Of a stretch of DNA of 64,000 nt, positions 45,500-54,948 are shown in pieces. The translations under genes and the position numbers were made by a program. Position 1 is the stretch's first letter. Every line of letters begins with the position of its first letter. Source of the DNA: Carboxylicivirga marina. GTDB taxonomy: Bacteria > Bacteroidota > Bacteroidia > Bacteroidales > Marinilabiliaceae. The stretch is taken from NCBI RefSeq assembly GCF_016612505.1, contig NZ_JAENRR010000017.1, positions 25,069 to 89,068 of the forward strand, written 5' to 3'. Below the pieces are notes generated by a model. That model was not told where the DNA came from, did no database searches, and worked only from the letters and a program-made list of their open reading frames with translations.

Positions 45500-47842
45500 A
45501 TGAAGAGTCTATTTTTAGCACTATTAATGATCCCCTTACTATATTCTTGTTGCAATGCACCGCAAGAATATTATGTATCGCCGGATGGCAAGGACCAAAA
45601 CACTGGAACCATTGATGCTCCTTTTGCAAGTATCGAAGCTGCAAAGCAAGCCATTCGGAAACTAGATAAAAGCCAACGCGAGCAAAACATCACCGTTTAT
45701 TTGCGTGGTGGCATTCACCAAATCTCTGAAACTGTACATTTTAGTTTGGAAGATTCAGCTCCTGAAGGTTATACATACACCTATAAAGCTTATCAGAATG
45801 AAAAACCAGTTATTAGTTCTGGCGTAAAAATTAATGATTGGAAAACAGCAGAACAACTACCAGAAAGCATAGCGAAAGATGCCGTAGGTAAAGTTTTAGT
45901 AGCTGATATACCGGAAAATATAAAACCATTTTATGTACTATTTGATGGTAACAAGCGCATCCCTCGTTCAAAAAAAGAAGGTTTTAAAATTTTACCCATG
46001 CATGCCATTGGTTTAGCTGACCATAAAGAAAAAACGGATGACAAAAAAGAGTACAATGCATCTCGTAGCATGAATGTATACGCACAAAAGGATCGGTATT
46101 TATTAAAGCAGTTTTATTTTGATGATCCGGAAGGCATCCTTAAAAACTGGGACAATATACAAGAAATAGAGGTTGGCTTTGCCCCTGTTCCCTGGGCAAT
46201 GAACATTCTTCCCCTTGAAAAAATTGACTTCAAAACAAAAACAGCATATATCACCATTGAAGCAAATGCACCAGCTGGAGCTAAAAATAGTCACACTCAA
46301 CCTTGGATCGAGAACGTATTGGAATATATTACTGAAGGATCTTTCGTTACAAAAGGTTCAAAAGTATATTACTGGCCTGCAAAAGGTAGTTCTACAGATA
46401 ACATTTCGGCTCCTTCATTATTAGAATACTTTTTAGTAGCTGGTGAAACCAATTACAAAGAAGCGGCCGATGTTCCTACTAAGAATCTGGCCTTTGAAGG
46501 CATCACCTTTATGCATGGTAATCGCTACACATGGACTGCCGATCATAAAGGTTGGGGCATCCAGCACGATTGGGATAAGTTTGACAATGCCAACGCCATG
46601 TTTCGTTTCCGTGGTGCTGAAAATTGCAAGGTGGAAGCATGCCGATTTACAAACTCAGGTAACTCTGCCCTGCGCTTAGACCTACACTGCCAGAACATCA
46701 CCATCAAAAACAATGTGATTGATTACGTAGGTCACATGGGTATACTGCTTTGTGGTTATGGACCAGGAACAAAAGATGTGAATAAGAATAACACTATAAG
46801 CAACAACCTTATTCATCATGTTGGGCAGGTTATTACACATGGTGCCGGCGTATTTGCCTGGCAAAGTGGTGAAAATACTATTTCGCACAACCTTATTCAC
46901 CATGTACCACGCAAAGGTGTTGGACTATGCGGTGTGCGTACGCCAATATTAGCTAAAAAATGGTGCGACTTTGATGAGGGCTCCAAGACCATCCGTTGGA
47001 ACGAGATTGACCCGACGATTGTTAATGAACTTGAAACAGAGAAATTATCATTAGGAGAATATTGGAAAAAAACATTACCCTACCTGCATGCACGAAACAA
47101 CATTGTAGAGTATAACGAAGTTTATCGTGCTCTGGAGTATCTGGCTGATGGCTCTGTACTAAATGTATCCGGAGCTGGGACCGGAAATGTGGTTCGCAAC
47201 AATTTTGTGCACCATATTGCCAGTCATGCATCAGGCGTACTACGCACCGACGATTGGCAGCGAGGAACCACTTTTATTAAAAACATTATTTACAACTCAA
47301 ATATTTCAGGAATTGTACACAAAGGACACAACCACATCACTAATAACATGATTATCGATTGTAGTATTAAAGAATCAATTCGTTGGGCATCCTACCCTGA
47401 TGAAGAAGCAGATTACGATTCAAAAGTTCAGAAGAACATCTTTTACGAGTCAGGCGACCGTATCAACTACTACCGTGAATCATACCGTGCATCAGAAGGT
47501 ATTTCTTTACCACACAACTGCGATACAGACTACAACTTATTTTGGGTTGCGAAAAACCCAAAAGACAGTGAAAAACACATCAAAAATTGGAATGAGAGAG
47601 GTATTGAACTTAACAGCATCGCCGCCGATCCTTTATTTGTTGATATCGCCAATGCCAATTTTGAGTTAAAACCAGAGTCACCGGCCTTCAAATTGGGTTT
47701 TGAAGCGATTGATTTTGGATCAATTGGACTAACACATGAATTTCCGCAAGAATACTTAAAGTTAGATGTACCTGATGATGGGCGAAGAGCTAACTTCCAT
47801 CGCCAAAAAAAGAGTGGTGAAAAATTATATGATTTCTGGTAA
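45500..47842 (+). CDS. GH141-like beta-helix glycosidase, lipoprotein
   Basis: A 780-residue protein with a lipobox-type start (LLYSCC). It follows the same plan as 29899-32526: YYVSPDGKDQNTGTIDAPFAS, then beta-helix repeats including GWGIQHDWDKFDNANAMFRF, GHMGILLCGYGPGTKDVNKN and FAWQSGENTISHNLIHHVPR. It lacks the F5/8C-like domain and ends soon after the helix with a basic segment. GH141 includes alpha-L-fucosidase and xylanase activities; next to GH29 a fucosidase or fucan-debranching role is plausible. Last gene of the operon, followed by a terminator at 47872. Family assignment needs a profile search. Confidence 0.75.
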   Translation: MKSLFLALLMIPLLYSCCNAPQEYYVSPDGKDQNTGTIDAPFASIEAAKQAIRKLDKSQREQNITVYLRGGIHQISETVHFSLEDSAPEGYTYTYKAYQNEKPVISSGVKINDWKTAEQLPESIAKDAVGKVLVADIPENIKPFYVLFDGNKRIPRSKKEGFKILPMHAIGLADHKEKTDDKKEYNASRSMNVYAQKDRYLLKQFYFDDPEGILKNWDNIQEIEVGFAPVPWAMNILPLEKIDFKTKTAYITIEANAPAGAKNSHTQPWIENVLEYITEGSFVTKGSKVYYWPAKGSSTDNISAPSLLEYFLVAGETNYKEAADVPTKNLAFEGITFMHGNRYTWTADHKGWGIQHDWDKFDNANAMFRFRGAENCKVEACRFTNSGNSALRLDLHCQNITIKNNVIDYVGHMGILLCGYGPGTKDVNKNNTISNNLIHHVGQVITHGAGVFAWQSGENTISHNLIHHVPRKGVGLCGVRTPILAKKWCDFDEGSKTIRWNEIDPTIVNELETEKLSLGEYWKKTLPYLHARNNIVEYNEVYRALEYLADGSVLNVSGAGTGNVVRNNFVHHIASHASGVLRTDDWQRGTTFIKNIIYNSNISGIVHKGHNHITNNMIIDCSIKESIRWASYPDEEADYDSKVQKNIFYESGDRINYYRESYRASEGISLPHNCDTDYNLFWVAKNPKDSEKHIKNWNERGIELNSIAADPLFVDIANANFELKPESPAFKLGFEAIDFGSIGLTHEFPQEYLKLDVPDDGRRANFHRQKKSGEKLYDFW

Positions 47843-47871
47843 GCTACACACCTACTAAATACACCATTTTA

Positions 47872-47901
47872 AGCCGGCTAATTTTGTAGTCGGCTTTTTT
47901 A
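47872..47901 (+). terminator. Terminator of sulfatase-GH29-GH141 operon
   Basis: AAGCCGGCTA and TAGTCGGCTT form a 10-bp stem with one mismatch, followed by a T run. It begins 30 bases after the stop codon. Confidence 0.75.
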
Positions 47902-48076
47902 ATCTCATAAACTAGTAAATAACACAAAAACTACATCAAGTCTTTAAAAACAAAAGCACCACTTGATTAAAATCATTAACCACTGTCTACCTGGCACATA
48001 CAAACTGTTTTTGTTTGAGTAAATTTAGTGATACACCTTTATATGTCTAAAGAATCATAAACTGTCTTTTGAATTT

Positions 48077-48084
48077 TATGTTTG
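48077..48084 (+). promoter_or_regulatory. Candidate -7 element (TATGTTTG)
   Basis: TATGTTTG fits TAnnTTTG and lies 22 bases before the ATG at 48107. A convincing -33 element is not seen. Confidence 0.4.
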
Positions 48085-48106
48085 TACAAATCCATTTTAT
48101 ACAACC

Positions 48107-49930
48107 ATGAATAATTACTTACAAAATGTCATTTGGGTCATTTGTCTATCGATTGCTTTTAAGAGCTTTGGAGGCATACATTGTCAAGCCCAAACCACCG
48201 ATCAACCCAATATCATATTTCTCCTTACCGATGACCAACGTTTTGACGCTTTGGGTTGCATGGGAAATACAGAGATTCAAACTCCTGAAATAGATAAATT
48301 AGCCGAGCAAGGCACTTTATTTATGAACCATTACAACCCTACAGCCATCTGTATGGGTGCAAGGGCTGTTATTATGACCGGAATGTATGAGCATAAAACA
48401 GGTTGTAATTTTCAGCATGGACCACTAACCAAAGCCAAGTTTCAAAAATCATATCCTGTTCTACTTCGCGATGCAGGTTATTACACCGGTTTTGCGGGTA
48501 AATTTGGTTATGCTGTAAGCGAAAATGCAACCGACCCATCAACTTACAAATCAAATGATGTAATGCCAATGGCTGAGTTTGACTGGTGGCGCGGCTGGCC
48601 GGAACAAGGTTCGTACAAAACAGTTGAAAATGAGTTTATGGCCGAATATGCTGATGAATACCCACATGTATCAAAAGCACTAGGTGCGGCTGCTGTCGAT
48701 TTTATTGAGTTAGCTCAAACACAAAGTAAACCATTTTGCCTTTCTGTTAGTTTTAAGGCGCCACATGGCCCGGTGAGTCCCGATCCGAATTACGATCACA
48801 TATATGACGGACAAGCATTTACACCTCCTGACAATTATTGGATGGATGGAGCTGCTCACCTGCCCGATCAACCTAAATTGGGTCGCCAATATATGAACTT
48901 AGGCAATCATTGGGAGCCAAATTCTTACAATGCATCATTAGCCAAGTATTACAGGCTTGTTTACGGTGTTGATGTGGCGGTTGGCATGCTTATGGACCAA
49001 CTAGAAGCTGATGGCTTAATGGATAACACAATCATCATTTTCACAACCGACAACGGGTATTTCTGTGGTTCACATGCCATGGGTGGTAAAGTTTTACCTT
49101 ACGAAGAAGGCTCTAGAGCTCCTTTAATTATATATGATCCGGGATCAACAATGGCCGGTGAGGTGATTGAACCACTAACCGGTAATCATGATATGGCACC
49201 AACCATACTAGATTATGCTGGAATAGCTATTCCGGACAATATGGATGGTGTAAGTTTAAAGCCTCTGATGGACGGCACACAAACAAGTGTAAAACAACAC
49301 CAAATGGTAGTGCAGGCCTGGGGAAGCAACCCAACCCATGCACTCACCGTATTACAGGATAACTATAAATACATGTACTGGTTTTATGGTGGCCTGGGTC
49401 TTACTCCTCAGGAAGAAATGTATGACCTGGATAATGACCCGGAAGAAATGAATAATCTGGTTTCTGATCCATTGTATAGTGCACAACTTGAGATTATGCG
49501 TGAGCTATACGACAGCTATGTGGACCAATGGAAATTGGATTGTGTTGATGCAGAACCAAAAAACAACTATAAAGAATATGGCATTCTGTATGACCGTCAC
49601 AAACCCTGGTCCGATAAAACAGGAATCATGAAAGCTTCTCGTGATCCGGAAATACCAACAACCATTGAACTGCCTGAACAGGATGTGGATCTAAAAGTAT
49701 ATCCAAATCCGGTAAAAGATCAGTTCAGTATTACTCTGGATGGCTCTAAATCTTCAAATGTGAGTATTGATTTATTCGATTTAAAGGGACGTTACATTAC
49801 AAAGTTATTTAATGGAAACTCTTCTGAGCTAAACACACAAACCTTCATTTCTCAATGGCCGGCAGGCATGTACCTGCTTCAATTTAACATTGACGGAGTT
49901 TACCACTCGGAGCATTTGATCGTCCAATAA
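48107..49930 (+). CDS. S1-family sulfatase with unusual CMGAR motif and T9SS tail
   Basis: A 607-residue sulfatase with signal peptide (ending near HCQAQ). The metal motif is IIFLLTDDQ. The predicted formylglycine motif is C82-M-G-A-R: Gly stands where Pro or Ala is expected and Ala where Ser is common. The rest of the catalytic fold looks intact (TGFAGKFG, FTTDNGYFCGSHAMGGK). It is a paralogue of 35990-37585, which has CMASR and a basic tail. Here the C-terminal 80 residues are a T9SS sorting domain (LKVYPNPVKDQFSI...WPAGMYLLQF), so the protein is probably surface-exposed. It is a single-gene unit with a bidirectional terminator at 50001. Whether the motif is still matured is open. Confidence 0.93.
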   Translation: MNNYLQNVIWVICLSIAFKSFGGIHCQAQTTDQPNIIFLLTDDQRFDALGCMGNTEIQTPEIDKLAEQGTLFMNHYNPTAICMGARAVIMTGMYEHKTGCNFQHGPLTKAKFQKSYPVLLRDAGYYTGFAGKFGYAVSENATDPSTYKSNDVMPMAEFDWWRGWPEQGSYKTVENEFMAEYADEYPHVSKALGAAAVDFIELAQTQSKPFCLSVSFKAPHGPVSPDPNYDHIYDGQAFTPPDNYWMDGAAHLPDQPKLGRQYMNLGNHWEPNSYNASLAKYYRLVYGVDVAVGMLMDQLEADGLMDNTIIIFTTDNGYFCGSHAMGGKVLPYEEGSRAPLIIYDPGSTMAGEVIEPLTGNHDMAPTILDYAGIAIPDNMDGVSLKPLMDGTQTSVKQHQMVVQAWGSNPTHALTVLQDNYKYMYWFYGGLGLTPQEEMYDLDNDPEEMNNLVSDPLYSAQLEIMRELYDSYVDQWKLDCVDAEPKNNYKEYGILYDRHKPWSDKTGIMKASRDPEIPTTIELPEQDVDLKVYPNPVKDQFSITLDGSKSSNVSIDLFDLKGRYITKLFNGNSSELNTQTFISQWPAGMYLLQFNIDGVYHSEHLIVQ

Positions 49931-50000
49931 AAAGCTATTAGACTTTGTCACAGTTAGCTTATCTTCGTTACCAATTCACAATTAAACATTGTTACAAATA

Positions 50001-50038
50001 AAAAAACGCCTGATGAATAACTTCATCAGGCGTTTTTT
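50001..50038. terminator. Bidirectional terminator between convergent genes
   Basis: AAAAAACGCCTGATGAA (50001-50017) pairs perfectly with TTCATCAGGCGTTTTTT (50022-50038) around a 4-base loop. It serves the plus-strand sulfatase and the minus-strand beta-helix gene. Confidence 0.92.
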
Positions 50039-50062
50039 GTATCAGAAACTTTGCAATCAATA

Positions 50063-52648
50063 CTAATATTGTTTTTTTACTTCTTCTATCTTAATTAGCT
50101 CATCCAACGTACAAACTGTTTGAGCATTCTCAACCAAATATTCAATACTCTCCTTCATCACATCACGGTTAAACTTCTCCAGGTGCTTACGTTTTTTCTC
50201 ATCCAGATTATCAGCTTTTAATGCTTTTTGCATGGCTGGGTACCACTTGTAATTGTCAAATCCGCTCCAGAAGGTATTGTATATACGATGCAACTCCTTC
50301 TCTTTCTCATCTCCCAGGTTTAATGCCAACACAGCCTTTGGCAAAGTCGTCACCTCACGATATTTGGCCTCTTTCACCTCAGCTTTTACATTACTTCTGT
50401 CAACCTTATCACCTATCCCACCAAAGCTCCACACATCACCTTTTATGGTCGTCCCTCCTACTTTCACATCAACACGCCAGTAGTAAACAGATGTTGCGTC
50501 CATCTTTTTGGGTTGAAACCATGACACTGCCTGACTGCCTGAATATTCGCCTGACTTTTTATTGGCTTTGCTTACTGCCGCTTTATCCCTTCCTAAATAA
50601 ACCTCATAGCTATCAGCGCTTAAAGCTTCTTTCCAAAACAGTGTTAAATCGCTTTTAATATTTTTGGCACCATCAAAGGGTATGGGCACTGTTGCTTTCG
50701 ACAAGCGAACACCTGGAATCCAATACTCATCAGCATCGATAGTATATGGCCCTGCACATTGTGTATTATTCAAGGGTCTGAAATCACCATTATCCGGATC
50801 ACGTAATACTTTTGCTACATCTCCTTCATGATTATCTCTGTAATCACCAGGACAAGCATATCCTTTTCTTTTACTGAAATGACCGCCAATGGATCCAGCC
50901 ACATTACAAGTAATTACTGATTGACTATTATTACTACCCATCATCAAAGGACGAGGCACTCCAATATCATACATCCCTTCATTGGAATCGAATGAGATGT
51001 TGTTCGTTATAGTATGATGGTTTCCTTTCGCTTTAATACTTCCTGTTCGCCACACAACATTACGATCGATGGTTCCATTCTCACCCCATTCAACATAGAT
51101 GGTATTAAAGCCACGCGAGTCAAAACGGATACCTGATTTTTTCATATCATGCACCCAGTTGTAACGAACAATAGTCTGATCAATAACGTTGGTACCCACG
51201 TTAATACCTGAACCATCGTGCTGCAACAAGCTAAGGTTATAAATGTGGTTGTATTCTGCCAAATTCGCATGACCTAAACGCACACCTTCGCTGTTTCCCC
51301 CCGTATGAACCGTATTGTGTCTGAAAATAAAACGCTCTGTTCCTGACGCATCCAATGTTCCTGACGAGCCTGTTCCCAAACATGTCCAATCTATATCATG
51401 GAAGTAGCAATTCTCAACCCGGTCTTCAACGCCCTTTATCTTAAATCCAGGACCATCAGCATATTCAAATGAACAGTTGTAAATAACATTGGCCGACACG
51501 AATCCTTTTGTCTTCATTGACTTGTTATTACTTATAAAACCAGTAACATCAGGTTCACGATAGTCATTGACAGCTAGCTTGTGACATGAAGGATACATAA
51601 ATTTTCCGTTTTCAACAGTCACATTTTGTGCATCGATAAACGAAAAAGTTGTTGCGTAGAAATCAATCCCACTAACAGTAACGTGTGATACATTTTTTCC
51701 TTTCAGGTTATAAGAGCGACGCTTTCCTTTGAACACAAAATCAGATGGTTTATCTCCGTCTTTCAGATAAACATAAACACATTTCGCCTGATCGTCATAA
51801 AACCATTCATTTGGTGCATCCAGAGCCATTAATCCAACCAAATAGAAGTGTCCTTGATTCTTTTTAGCTTCAAAAAACGAACGTCGTCGAAGAATGGATG
51901 GACCGTTTGGCTCTGGCTTTTTGCCTGGGCGGCTAAAATCCTTACTATATTTAAACGTTCCACTACCAGCAGAATGCTCTATAACAGGTTGAGCCCACGA
52001 TAACCAGGAACCAATATTCATAACAGCTGTGGCACCGGTAAAATCAATTCCCGTTTCGGCCAAGGATTGCATATTCACACCTTCTTTTACTTCAAAAGCA
52101 GATGCTCCTTCATCATCGTTATGTTTGTAATCAGCTGCAATTGGTCTTTCATCTACCATGGTTCCGAACTCACTGGCTTTTGCTTGATGCCGCCAAGTAC
52201 TCTTCATATCCCATAATGAACCATCATCGAAGCTTGCATTAGGCCAGCGCGCTAACAACTTTACTTTTTCATCCTGAAACAACTGCCAAATTGGTTCTTC
52301 TACTTTGAGTTTATAAATATTATCCGATTGCTTTGTCCATTTACCTTGTAACTCATCACTACCATCAAAAACAACCTTTTCGCCAGGATACGCCATAATC
52401 TGAATAGGATTTTTAGCTGTTCCCTGGAGCCCTGACAGGTCAACTTCTACAGTATAAACACCTTCTCTCAGGTAACATGTATCACCTGGCTTAATATTGT
52501 CAATAGCTTTATTTATAGTCTGAAATGGCTTTTCGATCGTTCCATTGTTTTTATCACTTCCATCATTGGACACATAGTAATCCTTTGCTATAATTCCAAT
52601 CGAAGGAAATACAAGTAGAATTGCTAATAAGAGCTTTTTCATCATCAT
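50063..52648 (-). CDS. Right-handed beta-helix glycan-active protein with FN3-like domain and helical tail
   Basis: An 861-residue secreted protein (signal peptide MMMKKLLLAILLVFPSIGIIA; Met2 or Met3 could also start). Residues 22-640 form a parallel beta-helix: YYVSNDGSDKNNGTIEKPFQ, then GDTCYLREGVYTV and many N-rich turns. Residues 660-745 look like a fibronectin-III fold (SYEVYLGRDK...YYWRVDVKVG). The last 100 residues are helical and charged (LNLGDEKEKELHRIYNTFW), with a pattern vaguely like the small secreted proteins at 399 and 3633. The pseudogene at 990-3464 is a paralogue without this tail. The PL6/chondroitinase-B-like start suggests a lyase or hydrolase on acidic glycans, but catalytic residues cannot be named. 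Single-gene unit. Confidence 0.8.
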   Translation of the reverse strand: MMMKKLLLAILLVFPSIGIIAKDYYVSNDGSDKNNGTIEKPFQTINKAIDNIKPGDTCYLREGVYTVEVDLSGLQGTAKNPIQIMAYPGEKVVFDGSDELQGKWTKQSDNIYKLKVEEPIWQLFQDEKVKLLARWPNASFDDGSLWDMKSTWRHQAKASEFGTMVDERPIAADYKHNDDEGASAFEVKEGVNMQSLAETGIDFTGATAVMNIGSWLSWAQPVIEHSAGSGTFKYSKDFSRPGKKPEPNGPSILRRRSFFEAKKNQGHFYLVGLMALDAPNEWFYDDQAKCVYVYLKDGDKPSDFVFKGKRRSYNLKGKNVSHVTVSGIDFYATTFSFIDAQNVTVENGKFMYPSCHKLAVNDYREPDVTGFISNNKSMKTKGFVSANVIYNCSFEYADGPGFKIKGVEDRVENCYFHDIDWTCLGTGSSGTLDASGTERFIFRHNTVHTGGNSEGVRLGHANLAEYNHIYNLSLLQHDGSGINVGTNVIDQTIVRYNWVHDMKKSGIRFDSRGFNTIYVEWGENGTIDRNVVWRTGSIKAKGNHHTITNNISFDSNEGMYDIGVPRPLMMGSNNSQSVITCNVAGSIGGHFSKRKGYACPGDYRDNHEGDVAKVLRDPDNGDFRPLNNTQCAGPYTIDADEYWIPGVRLSKATVPIPFDGAKNIKSDLTLFWKEALSADSYEVYLGRDKAAVSKANKKSGEYSGSQAVSWFQPKKMDATSVYYWRVDVKVGGTTIKGDVWSFGGIGDKVDRSNVKAEVKEAKYREVTTLPKAVLALNLGDEKEKELHRIYNTFWSGFDNYKWYPAMQKALKADNLDEKKRKHLEKFNRDVMKESIEYLVENAQTVCTLDELIKIEEVKKQY

Positions 52649-53174
52649 AATTTAATTACAACATTATAACGCAAAATATCGTTTTGCAATAACAGAACAC
52701 CATTCAAACTTCACAAATGATGAATTAATTCTTGCATCTTTAAAACCAATCCACTATTCCCAGTAAAAAAACTCATACTAAAAGTCTCAATAAAAAGTCC
52801 CATCTAACATATGAACTTATAAAACAATACAATACGAACAACTCATTAATATTAGTTAGTAATCGTATTGATTAAATAAACTGCAATCAATAAGGTATTA
52901 ACGTTTACAAATCCACAATTATTGAGTACTTTTACAAGGAATAAAATCAGAAGTGACTTTATCTATACCTATTAGTTTTATTGCGCTTTAATAGATTGAT
53001 TTCTAACAATATAAATGACAGAGTGAAATCCTGTCGGTAGCATGCATAAAAGGCATGATTCTATAATATTTTTGAGTCTCATTTATTAGTAGTTATTCCT
53101 GTTTAATTACAGAACCTAAATTAATAATTGGTCACATTCCTTAGACTATCACTTTTATATGGTGCAATAATAAT
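52649..53174. other. Gene-free region between beta-helix gene and integrase
   Basis: 526 A+T-rich bases with no supported gene. GCAAAA-TATCG-TTTTGC at 52671-52687 is a small inverted repeat just upstream of the beta-helix start and may be an operator. A GCATGC/GGCATGA repeat lies around 53039-53057. No tRNA-derived att sequence was found. Confidence 0.4.
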
Positions 53175-54410
53175 TCAATAGCTTCTTTTAGGCAACACTT
53201 CTCTTAACCGCTTCATATCCTGACTAAGTTTTGTATCGATAACTCGTGCATATATTTGAGTAGTCGAAATACTTCGGTGTCCTAGAAGCTTTGAAACTGT
53301 TTCAATCGGCACACCATTATTCAATGTTATTGTCGTGGCAAAAGTATGCCTAGCCACATGAAAAGTAAGGTTCTTTTCAATTCCGCATACGTCAGCAATC
53401 TCCTTTAGGTATGAATTCATTTTCTGATTTGAAAACACCGGAAGTAGCTTACCTGTGATTTTCACTCTAGCATTATTCTTATACTTTTCTAATATTGATT
53501 CTGCGTTAGGTAATATCGGAACACGTACTTGTTGGTTATTCTTTATCCGATTTGTTACAATCCATTTTTCCCCATCAATCCCCAGTTGAATATTTTCATT
53601 GGACAATGCATACACATCAGAATAGGATAAGCCCGTATAGCAGCTAAAAACAAACAAATCACGAACGTAATCTAAACGAGATATTAAAAATAGTTTATTC
53701 TCAATATTTACTAATTCTCGTTGGTTCAAAAATGCAATATCATTTTTAATGAATGATGGTTTAAATTGCATAAACGGGTCTTTTTCTAACCATTCATTTC
53801 GCACTGCTAAATTCACAACCTTTTTAAGCCGCTCTATGTGCTTCATTATGGTATTGTGGTTACATGGTTTATCAGGATTAATCGATTCTGATTCCTTCAT
53901 AAATTTCTCAAATCCAGTTAAAAAACCATACTTTAATTGTGATAAAGAAATATCACGAACGAACAGTATTTTTATGAGATACCTCTTAAAATATTTCTGG
54001 GTAGTAAAATAGTTTTTTAGAGTCCCCCAACGCAAGCTTTCTTTCATTTCCTCATTGTGATAATCAAAGAGCTTCATCAAGGTAAATTCAGACTTCTCTA
54101 TACCTAAGTAAAGATTCTTCACAGTGTCAATCGTGATGACCTCTCTCCTAGCTTGCAACTGATGATAACATTCTATCACATGTCCTTTTATTTGCTCTAA
54201 TTGTGTATTTAATCGTTTGCTTTCATTTGAATAACCAGCATACGTACTTTTGCCAAAATCCCATTTATTTGCACCTACATAAACTTTCATTGATAACTCT
54301 GCACGTTTTCCATTCACTGTTATCCTCAAATAAAGTGGAGCTTCTCCATTTTTACCTTTATTTTTCTTAACAATAAAGCCAACTCCTAGTGTATTTCCTT
54401 TCTCTCTCAT
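53175..54410 (-). CDS. Tyrosine recombinase (phage/conjugative-element integrase)
   Basis: A 411-residue integrase. Residues 1-90 are the Bacteroidota arm-type DNA-binding domain (LGVGFIVKKNKGKNGEAPLYLRIT). Residues 100-210 form the SAM-like core-binding domain. Residues 220-400 are catalytic, with HVARHTFAT (His-x-x-Arg), LLGHRSISTTQIYAR (His and the nucleophile Tyr) and TGLSYSDV. In TGLSYSDV the first catalytic Arg of the family is Ser. The integrase of CTnDOT (IntDOT) also lacks this Arg and has Ser at that place, so this is a known variant of the group. The gene points away from the tRNA cluster at 54807-55132. Repeats at 54542-54692 may be its binding sites. It probably mobilised, or once mobilised, part of this region. 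Confidence 0.95.
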   Translation of the reverse strand: MREKGNTLGVGFIVKKNKGKNGEAPLYLRITVNGKRAELSMKVYVGANKWDFGKSTYAGYSNESKRLNTQLEQIKGHVIECYHQLQARREVITIDTVKNLYLGIEKSEFTLMKLFDYHNEEMKESLRWGTLKNYFTTQKYFKRYLIKILFVRDISLSQLKYGFLTGFEKFMKESESINPDKPCNHNTIMKHIERLKKVVNLAVRNEWLEKDPFMQFKPSFIKNDIAFLNQRELVNIENKLFLISRLDYVRDLFVFSCYTGLSYSDVYALSNENIQLGIDGEKWIVTNRIKNNQQVRVPILPNAESILEKYKNNARVKITGKLLPVFSNQKMNSYLKEIADVCGIEKNLTFHVARHTFATTITLNNGVPIETVSKLLGHRSISTTQIYARVIDTKLSQDMKRLREVLPKRSY

Positions 54411-54541
54411 TTTATTTGGTTTTAGATGGCATATTTTAGACTCTTCATTACAGTATCATAATATACATTTATTACTCATTTAACATTTCAATAATATTTT
54501 GACCAAATTCACACAGACTATCAGACAACAACTTACAGAAC

Positions 54542-54692
54542 CTAGGTGACCTACTGGTTAAATAGAAAGTGAGGTCACCTAGTTGGGTCACTTAAAAAAT
54601 GTTAAAATATATCAAATTGAACCAATTTAAATATTGATACACTGATAGTTACACAACATAAAATATAAAGATAAGAATAATAAGAGGTCACC
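54542..54692. repeat. GGTCAC inverted/direct repeats upstream of integrase gene
   Basis: CTAGGTGACCT (54542-54552) and AGGTCACCTAG (54572-54582) are a perfect 11-bp inverted repeat with a 19-base spacer. Further GGTCAC copies follow at about 54586 and AGGTCACCG at 54685. They lie between the integrase start and the tRNA-Pro gene, a usual place for integrase or excisionase binding sites. Confidence 0.6.
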
Positions 54693-54749
54693 GAATAGGT
54701 CGCGAGAAATATGAATTATATTGCTATTAAACAATATGAGAAAAACGCA

Positions 54750-54783
54750 AAAAGCCCGTAAATCCTACGATTTACGAGCTTTT
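54750..54783 (-). terminator. Terminator of the tRNA operon
   Basis: AAAAGC-C-CGTAAATC and GATTTACG-A-GCTTTT form a long stem with one internal mismatch and a 4-base loop. It lies directly downstream (minus strand) of the last tRNA-Pro. Confidence 0.75.
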
Positions 54784-54806
54784 AGTCTTAGATAAACTCT
54801 AAGTAG

Positions 54807-54881
54807 TCGGGGTACCAGGATTCGAACCTGGGACCCCCTGGTCCCAAACCAGGTGCGCTAACCGGACTGCGCTACACCCCG
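54807..54881 (-). tRNA. tRNA-Pro(TGG), second tandem copy
   Basis: A complete cloverleaf on the minus strand. The acceptor begins CGGGGTG and pairs with TACCCCG. The anticodon loop is TTTGGGA, giving anticodon TGG. The T arm contains GGTTCGAATCC. CCA is not encoded. It is identical to the copy at 54949-55023 over the whole gene. Confidence 0.97.
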
Positions 54882-54948
54882 AGTAATTCAATATGTAAAA
54901 TTCATTTTCAAACAAAAGGAGCTTAGTTAAATTAAGTTCCTTTTGTAG

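Noticed and set aside
50063..52648. A firm PL6 (alginate lyase/chondroitinase B) label
   Set aside because: The beta-helix start resembles PL6, but catalytic Lys/Arg residues could not be placed by eye, so only the fold is claimed.
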